Assembly: GCF_047250365.1 (NCBI RefSeq)
Contig: NZ_JBLBVL010000012.1
Location: forward strand, 36,995-100,994
DNA length: 64,000 nucleotides
Direction of reading: 5' to 3'
Origin: Thaumasiovibrio sp047250365
GTDB lineage: Bacteria > Pseudomonadota > Gammaproteobacteria > Enterobacterales > Vibrionaceae
Shown: piece after piece, positions 52,524 through 60,616 of the stretch
Position numbering within the stretch: the stretch's first letter is position 1
How the letters are laid out: each line of letters opens with the position of its first letter
Made by a program: the position numbers and the translations under genes
The notes under the pieces: generated by a model
Database searches by the model: none
Seen by the model: the letters and a program-made list of their open reading frames with translations, nothing else
Told to the model about the DNA's origin: nothing

Positions 52524-52622
52524 AGGGTACTTGGCGAAATGTTGATTAAGTGTTAATTAAGGTACGATAGTGATATTACTTTGCGGTACACTGGAATTGA
52601 TATTGGGTTGAGAGGCTATTTT

Positions 52623-52946
52623 ATGGAACATTTTCAACAAATTAATGTTGTTGATGCTCGGCAGTTACAACAACAGTTAGGCGCCGTGTTGGTCGACATT
52701 CGAGATGCGCAGTCATTTCTCCATGCACATGCGGTATCTGCGTTTCATCTAACCAATGATACATTAGTAACTTTGATGCAAGACGTCGATTTCGACACGC
52801 CAATTATGGTGATGTGCTATCACGGAATTAGCAGCCAGGGAGCCGCGCAATACTTATTCAATCAAGGCTTTGAAGCAGTTTATAGTATCGAAGGTGGTTT
52901 TGATGCTTGGCAGCGAGAACAGTTGCCTGTTGAGAGTTTTGCTTAA
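52623..52946 (+). CDS. glpE: Thiosulphate sulphurtransferase GlpE
   Basis: 107 residues, single rhodanese domain. The active Cys65 is in VMCYHGISSQGAAQYL, the same position as in E. coli GlpE, and VVDARQ to VLVDIRDAQSFLHAHA forms the first half. It transfers sulphur from thiosulphate to cyanide or thioredoxin. The ATG at 52623 has AGAGG upstream; the frame opens at 52581. glpG follows after 26 bases as in the E. coli glpEG operon. The regulator glpR is not present. Confidence 0.94.
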   Translation: MEHFQQINVVDARQLQQQLGAVLVDIRDAQSFLHAHAVSAFHLTNDTLVTLMQDVDFDTPIMVMCYHGISSQGAAQYLFNQGFEAVYSIEGGFDAWQREQLPVESFA

Positions 52947-52972
52947 GCATGTCTAGGGAGGCGGGGAACGGT

Positions 52973-53812
52973 ATGCTGAAACTGTATGTAATGCGTCATG
53001 CACGGCAAGCACAAGCATTTATTGATTATTGTGATAGTCGTGGTTTAGCGCTTACGTTAGCGCCGGATGTGGAGGGAGCCATTGCGATTTGGGTGGTGAA
53101 CGAAGATCATTGGACAGAAGCTGAGGCTGAGCTGCGTTACTTTCTACAGCACCCTTATGATGCAAAGTACCAAGCGGCGTCATGGCAAATGGCGGATAGC
53201 CGTACGGCTAAGTTCAGCTATGCGAGCCCAAACCTCATGCAGTTGTTGCAACAAGGAGCGGGGCCATTCACTTTGCTCGTCTTGCTGATGTCAGTGACGG
53301 TTTATCTGTTGTGGTGGTTAGGGTTTCAAAATGCGCTTTTTCGGTGGTTACACTTTCCTGTTGATGCCACGCAATATAGTAGTCTCTGGCGTTGGGTGAC
53401 GCATGCCATTATGCATTTTTCTGTTCTTCATCTTGCGTTTAATTGCCTTTGGTGGTGGTTGCTGGGGGGAGAAATAGAGCGAAAGTTTGGGGCAAAGAAA
53501 TTGATCTTATTGTTTATATGCGCATCGGTTATGTCAGGGGTGGGGCAGTTCTGGGTGAGCGGGGTCAATTTTGGTGGTTTATCTGGGGTCGTTTATGCCT
53601 TATTGGGTTATTGTTGGTGGATGGGATGGTTAGCGCCACAGCGCGGGCTTTTCTTACCTAAGCCCTATATTGGCTTTATGTTGGTGTGGCTGGTGATGGG
53701 ATATGTGATGCCAATGTTCAATATTGCAAATACTGCCCATCTTGTTGGGTTAATTACTGGCTGCCTAGTGGCATTTATTGATAGTCAGCGCGGCGGTGAG
53801 GCCACGCGATAG
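52973..53812 (+). CDS. glpG: Rhomboid intramembrane serine protease GlpG
   Basis: 279 residues. A small cytoplasmic N-terminal domain (about 1-75) and a six-helix rhomboid core. The catalytic serine is Ser204 in GGLSGVVYALLGY and the histidine His256 in ANTAHLVGL. HAIMHFSVLHLAFNCLWWWLLGGEIERKFG is the conserved L1/helix 2 region with the oxyanion His and Asn. Start chosen at 52973 because GGGGAA lies 6 bases upstream and LKLYVMRHARQAQAFIDY matches the family; an ATG at 52949 gives eight extra residues. Confidence 0.95.
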   Translation: MLKLYVMRHARQAQAFIDYCDSRGLALTLAPDVEGAIAIWVVNEDHWTEAEAELRYFLQHPYDAKYQAASWQMADSRTAKFSYASPNLMQLLQQGAGPFTLLVLLMSVTVYLLWWLGFQNALFRWLHFPVDATQYSSLWRWVTHAIMHFSVLHLAFNCLWWWLLGGEIERKFGAKKLILLFICASVMSGVGQFWVSGVNFGGLSGVVYALLGYCWWMGWLAPQRGLFLPKPYIGFMLVWLVMGYVMPMFNIANTAHLVGLITGCLVAFIDSQRGGEATR

Positions 53813-53816
53813 CCTG

Positions 53817-54233
53817 CTATTGATAAAGGTATTTAGTAAAGAGAAGCTCAGTAATGAGCTTTTCGCCAGTCTCAATCAGCAAGAGCTGATTTACTTTATC
53901 AAGGCAAGCAAGGCGCAGCTCTTCTCTGCCGGCCAGTGATTTTATCGTTGCGGCACTTTCTTTACCAATAATGTCGATAAGGGCGTCTCTAATCAAAGGA
54001 TCGTGGCGTTCGACTTTAGCGATTAGACTGGGATCAAGTACCATGAGATCAACTTGTAAACGGAGATAGCCAAGAGCACTACCTTGAGTGATATAGTTAG
54101 TTGTAATATCAGGAGAGAGCGTATAATAGGTATAATTTGGCCCTGCTGGTGTCGCACCACGGGCTTGCAATGTGGGCATGAAAAAGAGGCCTAGTAGCAA
54201 GACAAAATGTGGTATTAGTATGCGCTGTTGCAT
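53817..54233 (-). CDS. FliL-like exported protein
   Basis: 138 residues. A signal peptide or single helix (IPHFVLLLGLFFMPTLQA) is followed by a FliL-type domain: YYTLSPDITTNYI, LGYLRLQVDLMVLD, DPLIRDALIDIIGKESAATIKS, and the end GEKLITELLFTKYLYQ, matching the flagellar FliL C-terminal pattern (v..v.ft.f..Q). True FliL lies in a flagellar operon; this copy stands alone between glpG and ubiC, a place where vibrios also carry such a gene. Function unknown. The ATG at 54233 is preferred to the GTG two codons earlier. Confidence 0.75.
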   Translation of the reverse strand: MQQRILIPHFVLLLGLFFMPTLQARGATPAGPNYTYYTLSPDITTNYITQGSALGYLRLQVDLMVLDPSLIAKVERHDPLIRDALIDIIGKESAATIKSLAGREELRLACLDKVNQLLLIETGEKLITELLFTKYLYQ

Positions 54234-54453
54234 TAGCACTATCCATTTTTAAGAAAAAGCAGTTAAGATGATCGACGTTTTTCCAGTAAAGTTAATATTG
54301 GAACAACATCAGTAATCAAAAATTGAACCCGTTGAGACTTTTCGTGTTTATTGCTGCATTCATATCGAGTCTTGGCCCGGTTCATTTATGGTAATAGAAT
54401 AATTAGGGTCTACCAACACTTATGTTGACAATGGTAGATAAATACATGGAAAG

Positions 54454-54990
54454 ATGTCGAATTTAAAGCGGTTGTATAAGCCTTTATTGGAACAGGCTAT
54501 GTGGTCTCCGCCGACAAAGGTAAGGATTACCTCGGAAAAATCAGCTAGCTGGCTTCTTGAGGCAACATCCCTATCTCGTCGACTTCAACTGCATTGCCAA
54601 ACTTTACGCGTCGAATTAGTCGAGCAGGGTCATTTGCCTAGCGCTGCGTTAAGTCAGAGTGAGTGTGCGCTCATTGGAAAAACGCCGTGCCTAGAACGCA
54701 AGGTGGTACTCTATGGTGATGATGTGCCATGGTTGCTGGGCCGCACATTGATACCGGAAACCACGTTAACCGGGAAAGAGCGCGATGTGGCTCAATTAGG
54801 CGAAGTACCTCTCGGGGTTTGGGTTTTTAATCATAAACATGCGTGGCGGGATCGGTTGCAGCTTGCACAGGTTATCGGAGATACATCAGGGCAGCCATTG
54901 TGGGCACGACGTTCTCGGTTATGGGTGAATGATAAACCGTTACTAGTTTCGGAAGTGTTTTTAGTGGATGCACCGTTATATCAGGAGTAA
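54454..54990 (+). CDS. ubiC: Chorismate lyase
   Basis: 178 residues. It converts chorismate to 4-hydroxybenzoate and pyruvate, the first ubiquinone-specific step. WLLEATSLSRRLQLHCQTLRVELVEQG and CLERKVVLYGDDVPWLLGRTLIPETTL match UbiC, including the Arg (VVLYGDD preceding, LGRTLIP) and the late Glu in PLLVSEVFLVDAPLY. The weak GGA spacing before the ATG suggests modest expression. ubiA starts 6 bases after the stop. Confidence 0.94.
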   Translation: MSNLKRLYKPLLEQAMWSPPTKVRITSEKSASWLLEATSLSRRLQLHCQTLRVELVEQGHLPSAALSQSECALIGKTPCLERKVVLYGDDVPWLLGRTLIPETTLTGKERDVAQLGEVPLGVWVFNHKHAWRDRLQLAQVIGDTSGQPLWARRSRLWVNDKPLLVSEVFLVDAPLYQE

Positions 54991-54996
54991 GGATAC

Positions 54997-55854
54997 GTGG
55001 AGATAGCGAAAGCACAAGCACTATGGGCATTGACTCGAATGGATCGGCCAATAGGCAGCTTGCTGCTGCTATGGCCGACATTGTGGGCCCTTTTTTTGGC
55101 GGCTGACGGGTGGCCAGACATTGATGTGGCGTTGGTTTTTATCTTGGGTGTGGTGTTGATGCGCTCTGCGGGGTGCGTGATTAATGACTTTGCTGATCGC
55201 CACGTTGATGGTCATGTTAAGCGAACCTGTCAGCGCCCGTTGCCTTCGGGAAGAGTAACGGAAAAAGAAGCCCTTGCTGTCTTTATCGTGTTAGCACTTA
55301 CGGCATTCTTCTTAGTCCTAACCATGAACCGACTAACGGTACAGCTCTCTTTTGTTGGTATCGCTTTGGCATCGATTTACCCTTTCATGAAACGTTACAC
55401 TCACTTTCCTCAAGTGATACTAGGTATGGCGTTTGGTTGGTCCATTCCTATGGCGTTTGCCGCCCAATTGGGATATATACCTCTTCAGGCGTGGTTGTTA
55501 TTTGTCGCCAATGTGCTTTGGACGGTAGCGTACGATACTCAATATGCCATGGTCGATAGGGATGACGATATTAAGATTGGCGTTAAGTCGACCGCCGTTT
55601 TGTTTGGGCGCTATGATAAACGCATGGTGGCGATATTGCAGTTACTGGCGCTGGGTGGGTTAGTGTGGCTGGGTTATTGGTCGAACATGAACGTGCCCTT
55701 TTATGTTGGGCTATTAGCAGCCAGTGCGTTGTTTGTTTATCAGCAATATTTAATGAAGCACCGACAGCGAGATAAGTGCTTTCAAGCATTTCTTAATAAT
55801 AATTATGTTGGAATGGTGGTTTTTATCGGCGTGTTACTCAGCATTGTTCTTTAA
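54997..55854 (+). CDS. ubiA: 4-hydroxybenzoate octaprenyltransferase
   Basis: 285 residues, UbiA family with about eight membrane helices. The first aspartate-rich motif is NDFADRHVDGHVKRT near residue 63 and the second is DTQYAMVDRDDDIKIG. It attaches the polyprenyl tail to 4-hydroxybenzoate made by UbiC, in the inner membrane. GTG start at 54997 with AAGGA five bases upstream gives MEIAKAQALWALTRMDRPIGSLLLLWPTLW, the family start. No T-run terminator follows; a GC hairpin (55860-55877) lies between it and sthA. Confidence 0.96.
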   Translation: MEIAKAQALWALTRMDRPIGSLLLLWPTLWALFLAADGWPDIDVALVFILGVVLMRSAGCVINDFADRHVDGHVKRTCQRPLPSGRVTEKEALAVFIVLALTAFFLVLTMNRLTVQLSFVGIALASIYPFMKRYTHFPQVILGMAFGWSIPMAFAAQLGYIPLQAWLLFVANVLWTVAYDTQYAMVDRDDDIKIGVKSTAVLFGRYDKRMVAILQLLALGGLVWLGYWSNMNVPFYVGLLAASALFVYQQYLMKHRQRDKCFQAFLNNNYVGMVVFIGVLLSIVL

Positions 55855-55859
55855 GTTGT

Positions 55860-55877
55860 AGGGGCCGCGTGGCCCCT
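55860..55877. terminator. GC-rich hairpin between convergent ubiA and sthA
   Basis: AGGGGCC / GGCCCCT with GCGT loop. Strong stem but no T run, so function as a terminator is inferred from its position between convergent genes. Confidence 0.5.
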
Positions 55878-55882
55878 TGTGA

Positions 55883-57286
55883 TTAAAAGAGTCGATTGAT
55901 CCCATTTAGTGCCGCGACCCGATAAGCCTCCGCCATGGTCGGATAGTTAAATGTAGTGTTGATGAAATAATCGATATTATTTCCGTTGCCATCTTGTTCC
56001 ATAATGGCTTGGCCAATATGAATAATTTCTGCTGCCCGCTCCCCGAAACAATGAATCCCCAGAATTTGGCGGGTATCGCGATGAAAGAGAATTTTTAAAC
56101 TGCCAACATCCATGCCCGCGATTTGTGCTCGAGCTAAGTGTTTGAACTGTGCCCGTCCAACTTCGTAGGGTACTTTTTCTGCGGTTAGCTCTTGTTCGGT
56201 TTTACCGACGGAGCTAATTTCAGGAATGGTGTAAATGCCGGTAGGAATATGATCAATTAATTGGCCACTTTCGCCACGGCTGATGGCTTGCGCGACATGA
56301 CGACCTTGGTCGTAGGCTGCGCTGGCTAAGCTGGGATAACCAATGACATCACCCACGGCATAGATATGAGGAATTTCTGTTTGGTAGAGGGCATTTTTGA
56401 GTAATTGCCCACGACTATCGGGGATCAATCCAATCGCTTCTAGATTTAACGCATCAGTATTACCAGTGCGTCCATTGGCATACAGAAGGCAGTCAGCACG
56501 CATTTTCTTTCCTGACTGTAAGTGAACGACAACGCCATCCTCGGTACTCTCAATTTTTTTATACGCCTCATCATTTCTAATCATTACGCCACTATCAGAT
56601 AGGTGGTATGACAGTGAATCACTGATCTCATTATCTAAAAATGACAGTAAGCGATCTCGTGTGTTGATTAAGTCAACTTTCACACCTAACCCTCTAAATA
56701 TCGATGCATATTCACTGCCGATAACCCCTGCACCATAGATAATAATATGGCGTGGATCGTGTTTTAAACGCAGAATAGAGTCGGAGTCATAAATACGTGA
56801 ATGGCTGAAATCAACGTCCTGAGGGTGGTAGGGACGAGAACCCGTTGCAATGACAAATTTGTCAGCGCTGTACAGCTCTTCAGAGCCGTCAGGTTTTTTA
56901 ACCGCGATGGTGTGGGAGGTCGTGAAGTAAGCTTCGCCAAATATCAGTGTGCAGTGGTTACGGTCGTAAAAACCTTGGCGCATTTTGGTCTGCTTATCGA
57001 CGACACTTCGAGCATGATCGAGAATTTGGCTAAATGTGCAGTGTAAGTTTGGTTGATTCTTTGAATATAGTGGGTTGTGATTGTATTCGATGATCCGGCT
57101 AACGGCATGACGAAGTGCTTTGGATGGAATGGTGCCCCAATGCGTGCACCCACCCCCAACACTCACTTCTCGCTCGATAATGGCGACACGATAGCCTTCT
57201 TTGGTCAGCCCCATCGCTGCGCCTTCTCCACCGGGGCCGCTGCCGATCACAATAGCATCGAAATGATTATTTTGTTTATTCTTCAT
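55883..57286 (-). CDS. sthA: Soluble pyridine nucleotide transhydrogenase
   Basis: 467 residues. A flavoprotein that equilibrates NADPH with NAD. FDAIVIGSGPGGEGAAMGLTKEG binds FAD. GGGCTHWGTIPSKALRHAVSRI shows the SthA form of the disulphide motif with only one cysteine, so it does not act as a disulphide reductase. IYGAGVIGSEYASIFRGLG is the NAD(P) fold, and TTFNYPTMAEAYRVAALNGINRL is the typical C-terminus. In E. coli sthA is also divergent from fabR. Confidence 0.96.
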   Translation of the reverse strand: MKNKQNNHFDAIVIGSGPGGEGAAMGLTKEGYRVAIIEREVSVGGGCTHWGTIPSKALRHAVSRIIEYNHNPLYSKNQPNLHCTFSQILDHARSVVDKQTKMRQGFYDRNHCTLIFGEAYFTTSHTIAVKKPDGSEELYSADKFVIATGSRPYHPQDVDFSHSRIYDSDSILRLKHDPRHIIIYGAGVIGSEYASIFRGLGVKVDLINTRDRLLSFLDNEISDSLSYHLSDSGVMIRNDEAYKKIESTEDGVVVHLQSGKKMRADCLLYANGRTGNTDALNLEAIGLIPDSRGQLLKNALYQTEIPHIYAVGDVIGYPSLASAAYDQGRHVAQAISRGESGQLIDHIPTGIYTIPEISSVGKTEQELTAEKVPYEVGRAQFKHLARAQIAGMDVGSLKILFHRDTRQILGIHCFGERAAEIIHIGQAIMEQDGNGNNIDYFINTTFNYPTMAEAYRVAALNGINRLF

Positions 57287-57498
57287 TGGTGGGCTTTCCT
57301 TAGCATTGACGCAACATATTTGGTACCTTATTGTAAACTTTCTTTTGGATAGGTAAATTTTGTTTATAGAATTGCAAGCGGAGGATCACGGAACTTATTC
57401 GTTTTTTACTTTTTGCAGTGAACAAGCTTTGTACCTGATTCTTTAATGAAAATTGCGTATAGTGATGGTTATTGTGATAGAGAGTGATATGAATCGGC

Positions 57499-58137
57499 AT
57501 GGGAATTCGAGCACAGCAAAAAGAGAAGACACGTCGCAACCTTATTGATGCAGCATTTAATCAGCTTAGTGCTGAACGCAGTTTTTCTAATTTGAGTTTA
57601 CGTGAGGTAGCAAGAGAGGGCGGTATTGCTCCCACCTCTTTCTATCGTCACTTTAAAGATATGGACGAGCTTGGGTTAACAATGGTCGATGAGGGCGGGC
57701 TACTGTTAAGGCAACTAATGCGCCAAGCTCGGCAACGTATCGCTACGGAAGGCAGTGTTATTCGAACATCTGTAGATACGTTTATGGAGTTCTTAGAAAG
57801 CAGTCCTAACGTATTTCGCTTGTTGTTACGAGAGCGTTCTGGCACATCGCCTGCTTTTCGGGCTGCCGTTGTGCGGGAAATTCACCACTTTGTTGCTGAG
57901 CTCACCGAATATTTGGAAGCGAAAACAGCAATTAGTTATGAAGAAGCTTATGCACAGGCTGAAGCTTCTGTGACGATGGTTTTCAGTGCCGGCGCTGAGG
58001 CACTAGATTTAGATCCGGTGCAACGTGCAGAGCTGGCAGAGCGTTTAGTTATGCAGTTGCGTATGATTGCAACGGGCGCGTATTGGTATCGAAAAGAGCG
58101 TGAGCGTCAAGCGTTGAAGCGGAGCTCGCCAAACTAA
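57499..58137 (+). CDS. fabR: Fatty-acid repressor FabR (TetR family)
   Basis: 212 residues, very similar to E. coli FabR. The HTH is NLSLREVAREGGIAPTSFYRHFKDMDELG, and the ligand domain contains LLLRQLMRQARQRIATEGSVIRTSV, FRLLLRERSGTSPAFRAAVVREI and MVFSAGAEALD. FabR represses fabA and fabB when unsaturated acyl groups are abundant, so it sets membrane fluidity. The ATG at 57499 gives MGIRAQQKEKTRR, as in E. coli (MGVRAQQKEKTRR). The ribosome binding site is weak. yijD follows after 19 bases. Confidence 0.96.
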   Translation: MGIRAQQKEKTRRNLIDAAFNQLSAERSFSNLSLREVAREGGIAPTSFYRHFKDMDELGLTMVDEGGLLLRQLMRQARQRIATEGSVIRTSVDTFMEFLESSPNVFRLLLRERSGTSPAFRAAVVREIHHFVAELTEYLEAKTAISYEEAYAQAEASVTMVFSAGAEALDLDPVQRAELAERLVMQLRMIATGAYWYRKERERQALKRSSPN

Positions 58138-58156
58138 TAAAAGGGAAGGGTTAACA

Positions 58157-58516
58157 ATGAGCGGCACACAATTAAGTTCACACCGTAGTATTTTGCTTTT
58201 TTCATTTCTTGTTGGCTTAGCGGCCAATGCCAGTATAACTGGGTTGATAAACAGTATTGTGCCGTTTACTGTTTTTAGTTGGTTGACGCTGGGGCTTGCG
58301 CTGTACTGCTTGTATACCCTTTACAGCAAAGTGCAGCGGGGAACGGAGAGCCAAATGTTAGCCATGTGTTTGGTGGGCATTTTTGGTTATACCGTAGGAT
58401 TGAGAACGATCTATCCTGAATTGGGCTCTAACTTTTTTGCTTTGATGTTAACGCTAGGTTTGCTCTTTTGGCTTAGCCACCGCTCTGGTGTTTGGCTTCG
58501 AGAACCTAAGTCGTAA
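58157..58516 (+). CDS. yijD: YijD-family (DUF1422) membrane protein
   Basis: 119 residues with four membrane helices (ILLFSFLVGLAANASITGLI, FTVFSWLTLGLALYCLYTLY, MLAMCLVGIFGYTVGLRTIY and FFALMLTLGLLFWLSHRSG). It matches DUF1422/YijD, always found after fabR in enterobacteria and vibrios. Function unknown; the link with fabR suggests a membrane-lipid role but that is only context. GGGAAGGG precedes the ATG. Confidence 0.92.
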   Translation: MSGTQLSSHRSILLFSFLVGLAANASITGLINSIVPFTVFSWLTLGLALYCLYTLYSKVQRGTESQMLAMCLVGIFGYTVGLRTIYPELGSNFFALMLTLGLLFWLSHRSGVWLREPKS

Positions 58517-58518
58517 AG

Positions 58519-58547
58519 AAAAAATGGGCCAATGGCCCATTTTTTTA
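58519..58547. terminator. Bidirectional terminator, yijD / trmA
   Basis: AAAAAATGGGCC / GGCCCATTTTTT with AAT loop. The stem reaches the trmA stop codon. Confidence 0.92.
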
Positions 58548-59657
58548 TTGTTGTTTGCGCTCAAGAAACACACCCGCTTCCATGTGGTGCGTGTATGGAA
58601 ACTGATCAAACAAGGCAAATCGAGTTATGTGATGGGTTTGGCTTAGGATTGCTAGGTTGTCCTTCAGCGTCTCAGGATTGCAAGAGATGTACATGATATT
58701 GTCATACCCTTGAACCATTTTACATGTCTCTTCATCCATACCCGAGCGTGGTGGGTCGACAAAGATGGTATTGCAATTGTATGTCTTTAAATCGACATTC
58801 GCAGCCTGCAGGCGACGAAACTCTCGCTTGCCGTTCATCGCATCGGTAAAGTCTTCGGCAGACATGCGAATGATTTGCACGTTGTCTATCTGATTGGCAG
58901 CAATGTTGTATTGCGCTGCCTCAACGGATGGTTTCGCTAATTCTGTTGCGAGCACACGGTCAAAATTTTGCGCCAAGGCAAGGGAAAAGTTACCGTTGCC
59001 ACAGTAGAGCTCGAGCAGATCTCCTTCGCTATCTCGCGTCGCATCAATTGCCCACTCCAGCATTTTCTGCGCAACCTCACCGTTTGGTTGCGTAAAGCTG
59101 TTTTCAACTTGCTTGTAGGTTAGAGTTTTGTCGAAAGCGGTTAGCTTCTCAATGACAAACTCCTGATCTAGTACAATTTTTTGCTTTCTTGCCCGGCCAA
59201 TGATGTTGAGGTTAAATCCTTCATTATTAAGGCGTTGTTTGAGCGCTTTAGCATCATTCGTCCACGCGTCATCAAGTTGACGATGGTAAAGCAGTGAAAT
59301 AAGTATTTCGCCGCTCAAGGTCGATAGAAAATCGACTTGGAATAATTTATGGCGAAGGCTTTGGCTTGACTTGACGGCATCGATGAGCAATGGCATTAAG
59401 TCGTTGATCAGTCGACTAGCTTGTGGGAATTGATCGACACGATACTTCTGTTTGGTCTTCTGATCGAACATGATGTAGTAGAGGTCATCACCCTCATGCC
59501 ATACCCGAAACTCAGCACGCATACGGTAGTGCTGGGCGGGAGAGGAATATACATCCAGCGTCGGTGTATCAAAATCGGCAAACATCGCGTCGAGGCGAAC
59601 AGCCTTGTCATCGAGTTGATTTTGATACTGGCTGATATCAATCTGAGTGTTGCTCAT
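58545..59657 (-). CDS. trmA: tRNA (uridine-54-C5)-methyltransferase TrmA
   Basis: 370 residues (E. coli 366). It forms ribothymidine at T54 of tRNAs. N-terminal half: YRMRAEFRVWHEGDDLYYIMFD. The SAM domain has LLELYCGNGNFSLALAQNF and ATELAKPSVEAA. The catalytic steps use IFVDPPRSGMD and the nucleophilic Cys in YISCNPETLK. The C-terminal HMEAGVFLERK is conserved. Its convergent position with yijD and the btuB gene downstream on the other side are the E. coli order. Confidence 0.97.
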   Translation of the reverse strand: MSNTQIDISQYQNQLDDKAVRLDAMFADFDTPTLDVYSSPAQHYRMRAEFRVWHEGDDLYYIMFDQKTKQKYRVDQFPQASRLINDLMPLLIDAVKSSQSLRHKLFQVDFLSTLSGEILISLLYHRQLDDAWTNDAKALKQRLNNEGFNLNIIGRARKQKIVLDQEFVIEKLTAFDKTLTYKQVENSFTQPNGEVAQKMLEWAIDATRDSEGDLLELYCGNGNFSLALAQNFDRVLATELAKPSVEAAQYNIAANQIDNVQIIRMSAEDFTDAMNGKREFRRLQAANVDLKTYNCNTIFVDPPRSGMDEETCKMVQGYDNIMYISCNPETLKDNLAILSQTHHITRFALFDQFPYTHHMEAGVFLERKQQ

Positions 59658-59821
59658 ACAGCGAGACCTACTTCTTCACAAAAAGGAGCGCAAATTGTAT
59701 GAAGCTAAGTGGTTTTGTCCAGTCTTTTTGCTGACTTTTTCACCATCAACAAATCTGTATGGTGGCGGAAGGGGAGTAAGCGTATTTAGAGAATAAATGT
59801 TGATAAGAGTAAGAAGTAGAA

Positions 59822-60349
59822 ATGAACTTTAGAAAACCAAGGAATATTAAAGAGCTATGCTATCCGTTTGTGTACGAAGCGGAGATGACGTGTGACTATG
59901 AAATTCATGTGGATGAGCTATGTAGTCAGGTAGGGCTGGTTTTAGCCTATTTGCCAGAATCATTCGCTGAAATAAGAGATGACCTAAATAAGTTACAAGA
60001 GCTGATATATCACTTGAATGGTTCAGTTCGTGGCAAAAATGGCATATTTGAAGAGGATATTGTTTGGTTAATTGCCCGTTACGACGATTATAATCAGCGC
60101 ACCAAGGGGCGAATCACCCGCTTTGTATTGCCACAGGGGCCAATGCCTGTCCCTGCTCTGCACCTGTGTCGCACCCATGCAAAGAAAACCGTTCGTTTAC
60201 TGCATCGCCTAGATGAGTCTGGAATTCACTTTGAACCGACACTGCCACGTTTTGCAAATGTTCTCGCAAATTTCTTTTTTGTGTTAACGGTGTACATAAA
60301 GATGGAACTAAACGTCGAAGAGCGGGAGTATGTCAGTATAAATTACTAG
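59822..60349 (+). CDS. Degenerate PduO-type cobalamin adenosyltransferase-like protein
   Basis: 175 residues. The middle and end follow the PduO adenosyltransferase fold: VDELCSQVGLVLAYLPESF (family VDELNSxxG), RFVLPQGPMPVPALHLCRTHAKKTVRLL (family FxLPGGxxxxAxLHxARTxxRRAER), and FANVLANFFFVLTVYIKME. However the N-terminal ATP loop TxxGDxGxT is missing and the Arg-Glu pair of RRAER is changed to KKTVR, so ATP:cob(I)alamin transfer is doubtful. A corrinoid-binding or sensor role is an inference. It lies just upstream of a cobalamin riboswitch and btuB, which ties it to B12, and appears to be transcribed separately from btuB. Confidence 0.65.
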   Translation: MNFRKPRNIKELCYPFVYEAEMTCDYEIHVDELCSQVGLVLAYLPESFAEIRDDLNKLQELIYHLNGSVRGKNGIFEEDIVWLIARYDDYNQRTKGRITRFVLPQGPMPVPALHLCRTHAKKTVRLLHRLDESGIHFEPTLPRFANVLANFFFVLTVYIKMELNVEEREYVSINY

Positions 60350-60381
60350 CCCTCACTGTGTTAATAACTAAGTGATTTGTA

Positions 60382-60387
60382 TATAAT
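60382..60387 (+). promoter_or_regulatory. Putative -10 box of the btuB transcript
   Basis: A perfect TATAAT. No good -35 hexamer is found at 16-18 bases. A start near 60394 would put the riboswitch at the 5' end of the RNA. Confidence 0.45.
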
Positions 60388-60393
60388 TGCGTC

Positions 60394-60560
60394 GCTTAAA
60401 TCTCAGCTGGGAATCCGGTGAAAATCCGGAACTGACGCGCAACGGTGATAGGAAGGAAAAGCTGCGGAACTCAAATTAAAATCATTGGGCGAATTTTGCC
60501 TCTTTGATGAATGAGTCGTGGTTGTTTTTATTTTCTTAAGTCCGGATATCAGCTGGTTCA
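60394..60560 (+). promoter_or_regulatory. Cobalamin (adenosylcobalamin) riboswitch of btuB
   Basis: The conserved core GGGAATCCGGTGAAAATCC (60410 on), then CTGACGCGCAACGGTGATA, fits the cobalamin element consensus (GGGAA, GGTG, A-TCC, CTG, CGC-AC-GT-A). A B12-box-like segment AGTCCGGATATCAGCT at 60539-60554 matches the box consensus at about 12 of 16 positions. It lies 60-220 bases upstream of btuB, where E. coli has its B12 switch. Bound cobalamin should block translation or transcription of the receptor gene. Confidence 0.88.
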
Positions 60561-60616
60561 CAATATGGTATCAGGATTTCCTGACATCATTCGATTCACG
60601 CGTTTATGGATCTAAT

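Noticed and set aside
52281..52580. Calling the rpoH-glpE gap the chromosome oriC
   Set aside because: Box and GATC content fit, but usual oriC neighbours are absent and the gene block is not at the origin in related genomes as I know them; kept as a candidate locus instead.
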